In this document: piece after piece, positions 1 through 5,318 of the stretch
Layout: each line of letters starts with the position of its first letter
Position numbering within the stretch: position 1 is the first letter of the stretch
Assembly: GCA_025964935.1 (NCBI GenBank)
Contig: JAOPXW010000106.1
Location: forward strand, 1-6,404
Length of the DNA: 6,404 bases
From: Friedmanniella sp.
Lineage (GTDB): Bacteria > Actinomycetota > Actinomycetes > Propionibacteriales > Propionibacteriaceae
Reading direction: 5' to 3'
The notes under the pieces: model-generated
Database searches by the model: none
What the model was told of the DNA's origin: nothing
Seen by the model: the letters and a program-made list of their open reading frames with translations, nothing else
Translations under genes and position numbers: made by a program

Positions 1-41
1 CGGTCGCCGTCGTCTATCCCAAGCACGAAGCCCTGCCGTGA
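1..41 (+). CDS. C-terminal end of a probable NfeD-family membrane protein (partial)
   Basis: Only the last 12 codons and a TGA stop (39-41) are in the window. They read VAVVYPKHEALP in the frame starting at position 3. The pattern of a beta strand ending in AVVYP shortly before the stop is how the OB-fold domain of many actinobacterial NfeD-like proteins finishes. NfeD genes commonly sit directly upstream of SPFH/stomatin genes, as here (98 bp to the next start). NfeD proteins are membrane proteins thought to interact with SPFH scaffolds. The identification rests on this short tail and on context, so it is an inference. Any other protein ending in a similar strand is possible. Confidence 0.5.
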   Translation, partial: VAVVYPKHEALP

Positions 42-42
42 C

Positions 43-90
43 GGGTCCGCTCCGGGTGCCGGTGGCGATCCCGGAGCCGACGCTGGACCC
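43..90 (+). terminator. Strong hairpin after the NfeD-like stop, possible terminator
   Basis: Positions 43-56 (GGGTCC then GCTCCGGG) can fold back on 70-77 (CCCGGAGC, perfect 8 bp) and 85-90 (GGACCC, perfect 6 bp), with a 7-nt bulge at 78-84. The 13-nt apical loop (57-69) contains a small GCC/GGC pairing. The structure starts two bases after the upstream stop codon. No T-run follows, so it is not a classical intrinsic terminator. GC-rich hairpins without a U-tail are often proposed as terminators in actinomycetes. It could also be an mRNA-processing or attenuating structure between an NfeD-like gene and the SPFH gene. Confidence 0.5.
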
Positions 91-138
91 CCCGGCCCGG
101 GACCGACGGAACGACAATGGGAAAGACGGGTAGCAGCA

Positions 139-1356
139 ATGGATATGGCCTCTCTGGTCGTGAGCCTGGTGGTGGCGCTGGCGGTGATCTTCTTCATCGT
201 GAACGCCGTCAAGGTGGTGCGGCAGCAGCGGGTGGGGATCGTGGAGCGCCTGGGCAAGTTCAAGCGCACCCTGGAGCCCGGACCGCACCTGGTCGTGCCG
301 GTGCTGGACAAGGTCCGCTACAACCTCGACATGCGGGAGCACGTGGTCCCCTTCCCGCCGCAGGGGGTGATCACCGAGGACAACCTGATGGTCAACATCG
401 ACTCGGTCATCTACTTCCAGGTCATCGACCCGGTGCGTGCCGCGTACGAGGCCCAGGACTACATCAAGGCCATCGAGCAGCTGACCATGACCACGCTCCG
501 CAACATCATCGGCGGTCTGGACCTGGAGCAGGCGCTCACCAGCCGGGAGGGCATCAACCAGAACCTGCGGGTGGTGCTGGACGAGGCCACCGGCAAGTGG
601 GGGATCAAGGTCAACCGCGTCGAGCTGCGGGCCATCGAGCCGCCCGCGACGATCCGGGACGCGATGGAGAAGGGTGCCCGCGCCGAGCGGGACAAGCGCG
701 CCTCCATCCTGATCGCCGAGGGGCAGCGGCAGTCGCAGATCCTCGCGGCCGGCGGGGAGAAGGAGTCGGCGATCCTGCGCGCCCAGGGTGACCGGGAGGC
801 GGCCGTACTCCGGGCCCAGGCCGACCGGCAGGCCCAGATGCTGCGGGCCGAGGGTGAGGCGCAGGCGATCACCACGGTCTTCGGGGCGATCCACGCCGGC
901 GAGCCGGACCAGGCCCTGCTGGCCTACCAGTACATGCAGATGCTCCCGGCCCTGGCCAAGGGGGACGCCAACAAGGTCTGGATCGTGCCGAGTGAGCTGA
1001 ACAAGGCCCTGGAGGGCCTGGGCAGCGCCGTCGGCCAGATCACCTCCGCGATCCCCGGGGCCGCCAAGGGCCAGTTCGTGGCCCCGCCCAAGATCGACGT
1101 CCAGAGCGAGATCACCAAGCAGAACGCGGAGGAGGCCGAGGCGTCGGCCCGGACCGTGCAGGCCGCGATCGACGCCGCCCACGAGCTCGAGAACCCCGGA
1201 CGGCTGAGCGGCGGACACGTCGCCCCGGCTCTGGGTCCTGGCTCGGAGGAGTCCGGCGCCGAAGTCCTCGGGGTTGAGCAAGACCTCGGGGTTGAGCATG
1301 ACCTCAGGGTTGAGCAGGGCGCCGAGCCCGAGAGTCAGCCGGCCCCCGAGCGGTGA
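139..1356 (+). CDS. SPFH/Band 7 (stomatin/flotillin-like) membrane scaffold protein
   Basis: This is a 405-residue SPFH-domain protein. Residues 5-24 form one N-terminal membrane segment. The SPFH/Band 7 core runs from about 26 to 185, with the stomatin-like stretches RVGIVERLGKF (31-41) and GVKVNRVEL-type strand (here GIKVNRVEL, 155-163) followed by EPPATIRDAM. Residues 180-245 are an Ala/Glu/Arg-rich helix with 11-residue repeats (ILRAQGDREAA, VLRAQADRQAQ, MLRAEGEAQA), the usual SPFH oligomerisation coiled coil. Such proteins form membrane-bound rings or patches that organise lipids and protease or NfeD partners. The C-terminal 55 residues are low-complexity and contain a triple hexapeptide repeat (376-393). 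ATG 139 is chosen because it directly precedes the membrane segment. A weak purine-rich stretch (GACGGG, 125-130) lies 8 nt upstream, and ATG 145 is an alternative. The stop overlaps the next start by 4 nt. The family call is firm; the specific role is unknown. Confidence 0.93.
   Translation: MDMASLVVSLVVALAVIFFIVNAVKVVRQQRVGIVERLGKFKRTLEPGPHLVVPVLDKVRYNLDMREHVVPFPPQGVITEDNLMVNIDSVIYFQVIDPVRAAYEAQDYIKAIEQLTMTTLRNIIGGLDLEQALTSREGINQNLRVVLDEATGKWGIKVNRVELRAIEPPATIRDAMEKGARAERDKRASILIAEGQRQSQILAAGGEKESAILRAQGDREAAVLRAQADRQAQMLRAEGEAQAITTVFGAIHAGEPDQALLAYQYMQMLPALAKGDANKVWIVPSELNKALEGLGSAVGQITSAIPGAAKGQFVAPPKIDVQSEITKQNAEEAEASARTVQAAIDAAHELENPGRLSGGHVAPALGPGSEESGAEVLGVEQDLGVEHDLRVEQGAEPESQPAPER
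1264..1317 (+). repeat. Three tandem 18-bp repeats inside the SPFH gene tail
   Basis: Three contiguous 18-bp units lie at 1264-1281, 1282-1299 and 1300-1317, each close to GACCTCGGGGTTGAGCAN. Unit 2 differs from unit 1 at two positions and unit 3 from unit 2 at two positions. The frame is kept, giving VLGVEQ, DLGVEH and DLRVEQ. The near identity at DNA level, including third positions, points to recent slippage-type duplication in a disordered acidic C-terminal tail. Confidence 0.92.
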
Positions 1357-2120
1357 GCTGGACCGACCTGCTGATCCTGTTCCTGGCGGGCGGGGCGGCG
1401 GGCCTGATCAACACGGTGGTGGGGACGGGAACGCTGATCACCTTCCCGACCCTGCTGGCGCTGGGGGTCCCGCCGCTGCTGGCCAACGTCTCCAACAGCA
1501 TCGGTCTGGCACCCGGATCGCTGTCCGGGGCCCTGGCGAGCCGGCAGGAGCTGGCCGGGCAGGGTCGGCGCATCCTGCGCTACGGGCTGGCCTCCCTGCT
1601 CGGGGCGGTGATCGGGGCCCTGCTGCTGCTGCGGCTGCCGTCGGCAGCCTTCGACGCGATCGTCCCCGTGCTGATCGGGCTCGGCTGTCTGCTGGTCATC
1701 ATCGGGCCGCTGCTGTCCAGGAAGATCGCCGAGCGGCGTGCGCGGCTGGGTCGGGGCGACGGGCCGGTGGACGGGCCGGCCTGGCTGTTCCCGGTGATCG
1801 TCGGGACCGGGGCGTACGGCGGCTACTTCGGTGCGGCCCAGGGGGTGCTGGTGATCGCGGTGATGGGCGTGGCCCTGACCGAGAGCCTGGGCCGGATCAA
1901 CGGCCTCAAGAACGTGCTGACCGCCATCGCCAACGCCGTCGCCGGCGTGGTCTTCGTGCTGATCTCCCACGTCGACTGGACGATCGTGGGGGTGCTCGCC
2001 GTCGGCTCGGTGCTGGGGGCCCAGGTCGGCGCCCGGGTCGGCCGGCGGATCCCGCCGCTGGTCTACCGGGTCGTGATCGTCTCGGTCGGGGTGGCGGCCA
2101 TCATCAACCTGCTGCGCTGA
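1353..2120 (+). CDS. TauE/SafE-family (sulfite exporter-type) membrane transporter
   Basis: This is a 255-residue polytopic membrane protein with about seven or eight hydrophobic segments. It shows the two-fold repeat typical of TauE/SafE transporters (DUF81). The first half has GLINTVVGTGTLITFPTLL (17-35) followed by LGVPPLLANVSNSIGL. The second half has VGTGAYGGYFGAAQGVL (150-166) followed by RINGLKNVLTAIANAVAGVV. A short hydrophilic loop (122-143) separates the halves. Family members move sulfite, sulfonates or other organic anions across the inner membrane, but the substrate cannot be read from sequence. GTG 1353 is the start: it overlaps the SPFH stop as GTGA, which suggests translational coupling. 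The 3' end overlaps the converging YbaK-like gene by 17 bp. The length is normal for the family. Confidence 0.92.
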   Translation: MSWTDLLILFLAGGAAGLINTVVGTGTLITFPTLLALGVPPLLANVSNSIGLAPGSLSGALASRQELAGQGRRILRYGLASLLGAVIGALLLLRLPSAAFDAIVPVLIGLGCLLVIIGPLLSRKIAERRARLGRGDGPVDGPAWLFPVIVGTGAYGGYFGAAQGVLVIAVMGVALTESLGRINGLKNVLTAIANAVAGVVFVLISHVDWTIVGVLAVGSVLGAQVGARVGRRIPPLVYRVVIVSVGVAAIINLLR

Positions 2121-2658
2121 TCGGCGGCACCCGCAGCCGGAGGACCTCGGCGCCGGGCAGCCGGGCCAGGTCGGCTCCGGTGATGGCGATCTTGCTGCCC
2201 CGGATCCCGCTGCCGACCACCAGCCACTCCTGGGCGGCCACGTGGTCGTCGACCAGCACGGGCCAGCCCGCGGGCAGCCCGACCGGGGTGATGCCGCCGT
2301 ACGCCATCTGGGTGCAGGCGACCGCCTCGTCCATCGGGGCGAAGGAGATCTTGCGGACATCGAGGTGCCGGCGGACGGTCTTGTTGATGTCGGCCCGGTC
2401 GGTGGCCAGCACCAGGCAGGCGGCCAGGGTGGTCGTCTCGGCCCGCCGGCCCGCGACGACGACGCAGTTGGCCGAGGCGGCCAGCGGGACCTCGTACGCG
2501 GTGCAGAATGCCTGGGTGTCGGCCAGGTCGGGGTCGATCGGGGCGACGAAGACGCTCAGGGGGCCGGCGGCCAGCGCGACCCGCACGGGTTCGGCCAGCA
2601 GCTCAGGGTGGTCGGTGGCGGGGCGCCAGTCCAGGGTCCCCAGGTCAGGTGTCGACAT
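2104..2658 (-). CDS. YbaK/EbsC-family aminoacyl-tRNA deacylase-like protein
   Basis: This is a 184-residue protein with a YbaK/prolyl-tRNA editing (INS-type) domain over about residues 30-175. The family signature GGITPVG is at 121-127, followed by LPAGWPVLVDD and the VVGSGIRGSKIAI strand. Relatives hydrolyse mischarged tRNAs such as Cys-tRNAPro in the cytoplasm. The segment aligning by eye with the catalytic lysine region of E. coli YbaK (VYKTLLV) reads SANCVVV (62-68), so Asn64 replaces the lysine. Deacylase activity is therefore not assured. ATG 2658 is preferred; a GTG at 2718 would add 20 unconserved-looking residues and run 41 bp into the gene upstream. The gene is the last of a three-gene minus-strand operon, 19 bp after the membrane protein. 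Its stop lies inside the end of the converging transporter gene. Confidence 0.88.
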   Translation of the reverse strand: MSTPDLGTLDWRPATDHPELLAEPVRVALAAGPLSVFVAPIDPDLADTQAFCTAYEVPLAASANCVVVAGRRAETTTLAACLVLATDRADINKTVRRHLDVRKISFAPMDEAVACTQMAYGGITPVGLPAGWPVLVDDHVAAQEWLVVGSGIRGSKIAITGADLARLPGAEVLRLRVPPISAAG

Positions 2659-2677
2659 CGGCTCACTGTAGGCCGCC

Positions 2678-3238
2678 TCAGAGGAACAGCCGGGCCACCC
2701 CGGCGCACAGGGCGGCACAGCCCAGGCTGGTGAAGGTGCCGATGATGAACCGCTCGATGGCCCCGGTGGCCTGACCGGACTTGAGCTCGGGGTAGCGGGC
2801 GAACGCCTTCACCGCCACGATCGCGGCCAGTCCTTCGGGCCAGCCGGCCAGCAGGATGCCGAGCAGGGCCAGCCGCTCGAGCGACCCGATCCAGGCCCCA
2901 CCCCGCAGGATGGTGCGCTGCACCCGCCCCGGGCCGGGCCGGGCGGAGGCGTCGGCCAGCGCCAGCACGCAGAAGGTGGCGGCGCCGCCGACCAGGACCG
3001 CCGCGGCGGCGGCCAGCGCGACTGCGAGCCACGACCAGGGGGCCGGCACCGGACCGGTGATCTCGGCCAGTAGGGCGACCCCGGCCGTCCCCACCCCGAG
3101 TCCGACGACGGCGGCGACCAGGATCGGACCCCGGCTGAGCAGGGGGCGTCCGCGGACCGTGGGCGGCACCCACACCGCCACGCTGGCCACGGACAGCACG
3201 GCCCAGAGCACCAGCGCGAGCGTCGAGGTGACGGTCAC
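2678..3238 (-). CDS. Small multi-spanning membrane protein downstream of satD, DUF3307-like C-terminus
   Basis: This 186-residue protein has about five hydrophobic segments (roughly 3-24, 39-60, 69-95, 120-142 and 164-186). The C-terminal half carries a distinctive pattern: GGAWIGSLER (113-122), LLAGWPEG (129-136), VKAFARYPELK (143-153) and ERFIIGTFTS (162-171). From memory this resembles the end of DUF3307 membrane proteins (IG-LER, K-RF-ELK, LIGT-S), which often lie next to satD genes, but their usual N-terminal part is not evident. GTG 3238 is chosen because it overlaps the satD stop as GTGA, indicating translational coupling, and because it opens directly into the first membrane segment. 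A longer reading would add 34 Arg/Pro-rich residues that are only the shadow of satD. The function is unknown. Confidence 0.82.
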   Translation of the reverse strand: MTVTSTLALVLWAVLSVASVAVWVPPTVRGRPLLSRGPILVAAVVGLGVGTAGVALLAEITGPVPAPWSWLAVALAAAAAVLVGGAATFCVLALADASARPGPGRVQRTILRGGAWIGSLERLALLGILLAGWPEGLAAIVAVKAFARYPELKSGQATGAIERFIIGTFTSLGCAALCAGVARLFL

Positions 3239-3867
3239 GACCGGCGGTCCGGTGCGAGGGTGGCGGGGCCCCGGGCGGCGAGGTCGGCGCGGGTGAGCAA
3301 GCGGCCCAGACCGGGAACGGCGGCCTGCTCGAGGCCCCACTGGGCGGCGTGCAGCCGTTGTCCCACCGCCTGCCGGGAGATGCCGAGCCGGGCGGCCGCC
3401 TCGGCCTGGGTCGCCCCGGTCGCCATCAGGTCAGTGGCCGCCCAGCCCGGCTCGCTCCGCCGGGCGCGGACCGCCCCGACCAGACGGAGGAACGCCTCGG
3501 CGTCCTCGTCGGCGTGGTCGACCGGCCGCGCCGCGACCACGCTGAGGTGGCTCGGGTCGGTCTTGGCCCGCTCGACCGCGGCGCGGGCGGCGAGGAACGC
3601 CCCACCCCGCGCCGACCGCGAGTCCGCCGGCAGCGGGTGCTCCAGCTCCCCGATCCCGAGTCCGATGTGCCACTGTCCCGATCGCATGAGGTCCAGGATG
3701 ACAGTGACCACTGACGAAACCTGGTCCAGAACGCCCTGGAACTCGTCCCCCACCGTGCGGACGAACCCGAGGACGGCCGGGACCTGGGTCAGCCGGGCCA
3801 GCGTCGGCTCGACCAGGTCCCCGTGGTGGCGGGAGTCGATCTGGTCGACGGTCAGGGCGAAGGGCAC
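3235..3867 (-). CDS. SatD-family protein with C-terminal helix-turn-helix
   Basis: This 210-residue protein matches the SatD family pattern: a start like VDQIDSRHHGD (7-17; family DIVDSR-type), TVGDEFQGVL (38-47; family LGDEFQGLL), an IGLGIGE strand (68-74) and RGGAFLAARAAVERA (87-101). Residues 152-177 form a sigma-region-4/transposase-type helix-turn-helix (TQAEAAARLGISRQAVGQRL). SatD is named from the Streptococcus mutans sat operon linked to ffh and acid tolerance; its biochemical role is not established. GTG 3867 is the earliest possible start, because the codon just before it is an in-frame TAG. No Shine-Dalgarno site precedes it, but a -10-like TACGCT ends 6 nt upstream, predicting a leaderless mRNA. 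It is the first gene of the satD, membrane protein, ybaK-like operon. The HTH and the palindromes in front of the gene suggest autoregulation. Confidence 0.87.
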   Translation of the reverse strand: MPFALTVDQIDSRHHGDLVEPTLARLTQVPAVLGFVRTVGDEFQGVLDQVSSVVTVILDLMRSGQWHIGLGIGELEHPLPADSRSARGGAFLAARAAVERAKTDPSHLSVVAARPVDHADEDAEAFLRLVGAVRARRSEPGWAATDLMATGATQAEAAARLGISRQAVGQRLHAAQWGLEQAAVPGLGRLLTRADLAARGPATLAPDRRS

Positions 3868-3869
3868 CT

Positions 3870-3889
3870 AGCAAGCGTACAGGCTTGCT
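3870..3889. promoter_or_regulatory. Palindromic operator candidate 1 at the satD start
   Basis: AGCAAGC (3870-3876), a 6-bp spacer and GCTTGCT (3883-3889) form a perfect 7-bp inverted repeat, a 20-bp dyad typical of a dimeric HTH regulator site. It ends two bases upstream of the satD GTG and covers the predicted -10, so binding would block transcription start. A hairpin role is unlikely if the mRNA starts at the GTG. Confidence 0.68.
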
Positions 3890-3903
3890 TCGTGGCAGAG
3901 CAA
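3874..3903 (-). promoter_or_regulatory. Predicted leaderless promoter of the satD operon
   Basis: On the minus strand TTGCTC (3903-3898) and TACGCT (3879-3874) are separated by 18 nt. They match TTGNNN and the actinobacterial TANNNT -10. Six bases (TGCTAG) then lead to the GTG at 3867, which places the predicted transcription start on or next to the start codon. This explains why no ribosome binding site is visible and why a TAG directly precedes the start. Confidence 0.6.
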
Positions 3904-3918
3904 GCCTCTGGACTTGCC
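3899..3918. promoter_or_regulatory. Operator candidate 2 (degenerate copy) upstream of satD
   Basis: AGCAAGC (3899-3905), a 6-bp spacer and ACTTGCC (3912-3918) repeat operator 1 with the same geometry; the first arm is identical and the second matches 5 of 7. The site lies exactly 29 bp from operator 1 and overlaps the predicted -35. A further partial copy, GGCAAGGCTCTG, begins at 3928, again 29 bp on, and shares GCAAG and CTCTG with copy 2 at the same offsets. The set lies between two divergent genes, so it could also affect the siroheme-synthase-like gene. Confidence 0.55.
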
Positions 3919-3982
3919 TAAGAGGAGGGCAAGGCTCTGAGCGCCGTGAGGGCCGGTGGGTCGACTGCGCAAGGATGGAGGG

Positions 3983-4474
3983 GTGAGTGCACCTCCGCCG
4001 CCTCAGCCGCATCGGGCCTACCTGTCCGGGCTCCGCCTGTCCGGTCGTCGGGTGGTCGTGGTGGGTGCGGGGGCCGTCGCCGAGCGCCGGCTGCCCCGGC
4101 TGCTCGCCTGCGGGGCGGTGGTGACGGTCGTCGCCCCCGAGGCGACCCCGGGCATCGTGGCGATGGCCGAGCGGGCCGAGGTCGTGTGGCTGCCGCGGCC
4201 GTACGCGGCGGGGGACCTGGCCGGAGCCTGGTACGTCCTCGTCGCCACCGGAGACCCGGTGGGCAACGCCGCCGCCTCGGCCGAGGCCGAGGAGAACCGG
4301 ACCTTCTGCGTCCGGGCCGACCAGGCGGAGGCCGCCACCGCCTGGACCCCGGCCACCGGCGAGGTGGAGGGACTGACGGTCGGTGTGCTGGCCGGGGGAC
4401 ACCCACGGCGGGCCGGCCACGTCCGCGACCTGCTGCTCGACGTGCTGCGCAAGCTCGCCCAGCGGGTCGCGTGA
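3983..4474 (+). CDS. Short stand-alone precorrin-2 dehydrogenase / siroheme synthase N-terminal domain protein
   Basis: This 163-residue protein matches the CysG N-terminal (Met8p/SirC) domain, which oxidises precorrin-2 to sirohydrochlorin with NAD+ for siroheme or cobalamin synthesis. Evidence is the Rossmann motif VVVVGAGAVAERRLPRLL (24-41), GAVVTVVAPEA (44-54), VATGDPVGN (87-95; D91 is a candidate for the conserved catalytic Asp), the NRTFCVRAD strand (105-113) and LTVGVLAGGHPRRAGHVRDLL (131-151). The protein stops there. Many actinobacterial homologues continue into a SUMT (CobA) methyltransferase domain, and stand-alone ones are usually longer. GTG 3983 is chosen for the Shine-Dalgarno AAGGA (3971-3975) 7 nt upstream; GTG 3956 would add nine residues. 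It is followed after 22 bp by the RNA methyltransferase gene, so they are probably co-transcribed. Ferrochelatase ability is uncertain. Confidence 0.87.
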   Translation: MSAPPPPQPHRAYLSGLRLSGRRVVVVGAGAVAERRLPRLLACGAVVTVVAPEATPGIVAMAERAEVVWLPRPYAAGDLAGAWYVLVATGDPVGNAAASAEAEENRTFCVRADQAEAATAWTPATGEVEGLTVGVLAGGHPRRAGHVRDLLLDVLRKLAQRVA

Positions 4475-4496
4475 GCGCCGGCGGCGACGGACGCCC

Positions 4497-5318
4497 GTGC
4501 TGACCCCTCTCACTCGGGCCGACGACGACCGGCTGGCCGACTACGTACGGCTGCGGGAGACCTCGCTGCGCCGCCACCTCGAGACCGAGCAGGGCCTGTT
4601 CATCGCCGAGGGCGAGAAGGTCATCCGTCGGGCCGTCGAGGCCGGGTACCGGCCCCGCTCGTTCCTGCTCGCCGAGCGCTGGTTGGCCGGCCTGGCCGAT
4701 GTGCTGGACCGCTGGCCCGACGTCCCGGTCTACGTGGTGTCGGAGGCGCTGGCCGAGCAGGTGACCGGCTTCCACGTGCACCGCGGGGCCCTGGCCTCCC
4801 TGCACCGGGAGCAGCGGCACACGACCGCGGACCTGCTGGCCCTGCGCCGCCTGGTGGTGCTGGAGGAGATCGTCGACCACACCAACGTGGGCGCCATCCT
4901 GCGCAATGCCGCCGGCCTGGGGTGGGACGGGGCGCTGCTGGCCCCGCGCGCGGCGGATCCCCTCTACCGCCGGTCGGTCAAGGTCAGCATGGGCGCCGTG
5001 TTCTCCCTGCCCTGGGCCCGGCTGCCGGACTGGTACAGCGCCCCGGCCACCCTGGCCGGGGCCGGCTTCCTCACCGTCGCCCTGAGTCTGCGCCCCGACG
5101 CGGTCGACCTCGCCCAGGTCGCCGCCACGCTGCCGCCGGGGCAGCGGGTGGCGATCCTGCTCGGCACCGAGGGCGCGGGGCTGTCGGACCGGTGGACCGA
5201 CGGGGCCGCGATCCGGGCCGTCATCCCGATGGCGGCCGGCATCGACTCGCTCAACGTCGCGGCGGCGGCCGCCGTGGCCTGCTACGCCCTGGCGGACCGC
5301 CCGCCGGGACCGCGCTAG
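4497..5318 (+). CDS. SpoU/TrmH-family RNA 2'-O-methyltransferase
   Basis: This is a 273-residue SPOUT-class methyltransferase that would move a methyl group from S-adenosylmethionine to a ribose 2'-OH of tRNA or rRNA. The N-terminal substrate-binding part (about 12-105) includes GLFIAEGEKVIRRAVEAG (33-50). The knotted catalytic domain (about 117-266) holds the three SpoU motifs: HTNVGAILRNA (128-138), DPLYRRSVKVSMGAVFSLPW (154-173), and LLGTEGAGLS (221-230) with IPMAAGIDSLNVAAAAAV (243-260). The likely catalytic residues are Asn130, Arg136 and Asn253. GTG 4497 is the only start in this frame near the domain. It has no clear Shine-Dalgarno sequence and lies 22 bp after the upstream stop, suggesting coupled translation. 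The target nucleoside cannot be read from sequence. The stop overlaps the deformylase stop in CTAG. Confidence 0.92.
   Translation: MLTPLTRADDDRLADYVRLRETSLRRHLETEQGLFIAEGEKVIRRAVEAGYRPRSFLLAERWLAGLADVLDRWPDVPVYVVSEALAEQVTGFHVHRGALASLHREQRHTTADLLALRRLVVLEEIVDHTNVGAILRNAAGLGWDGALLAPRAADPLYRRSVKVSMGAVFSLPWARLPDWYSAPATLAGAGFLTVALSLRPDAVDLAQVAATLPPGQRVAILLGTEGAGLSDRWTDGAAIRAVIPMAAGIDSLNVAAAAAVACYALADRPPGPR

Noticed and set aside
117..791. Long open frames overlapping the SPFH gene on both strands (for example 117-791 plus, 459-875 minus)
   Set aside because: They are Gly/Arg/Pro-rich out-of-frame readings of a GC-rich gene with clear SPFH motifs in its own frame.
1335..2360. 341-codon minus-strand frame opposite the transporter gene
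   Set aside because: Its product is low-complexity Arg/Pro/Gln/Asp without domain motifs. The plus frame is an unmistakable TauE/SafE protein.
3870..3956. Three 29-bp-spaced repeats considered as a CRISPR-like array
   Set aside because: The similarity is confined to about 18 of 29 positions between units 1 and 2 and fewer for unit 3, with no spacer/repeat division. Operator sites explain them better.
4471..4503. GTG at 4471 overlapping the siroheme gene stop as GTGA, considered as the methyltransferase start
   Set aside because: This frame meets a TGA after ten codons (4501-4503) and is not the frame of the methyltransferase.
3431..4880. Long minus-strand frames across the satD/siroheme/methyltransferase region (3431-4513 and 3918-4880)
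   Set aside because: They cross known genes and the divergent promoter region, contain only repetitive Arg/Pro/Gly composition, and lack any recognisable motif.
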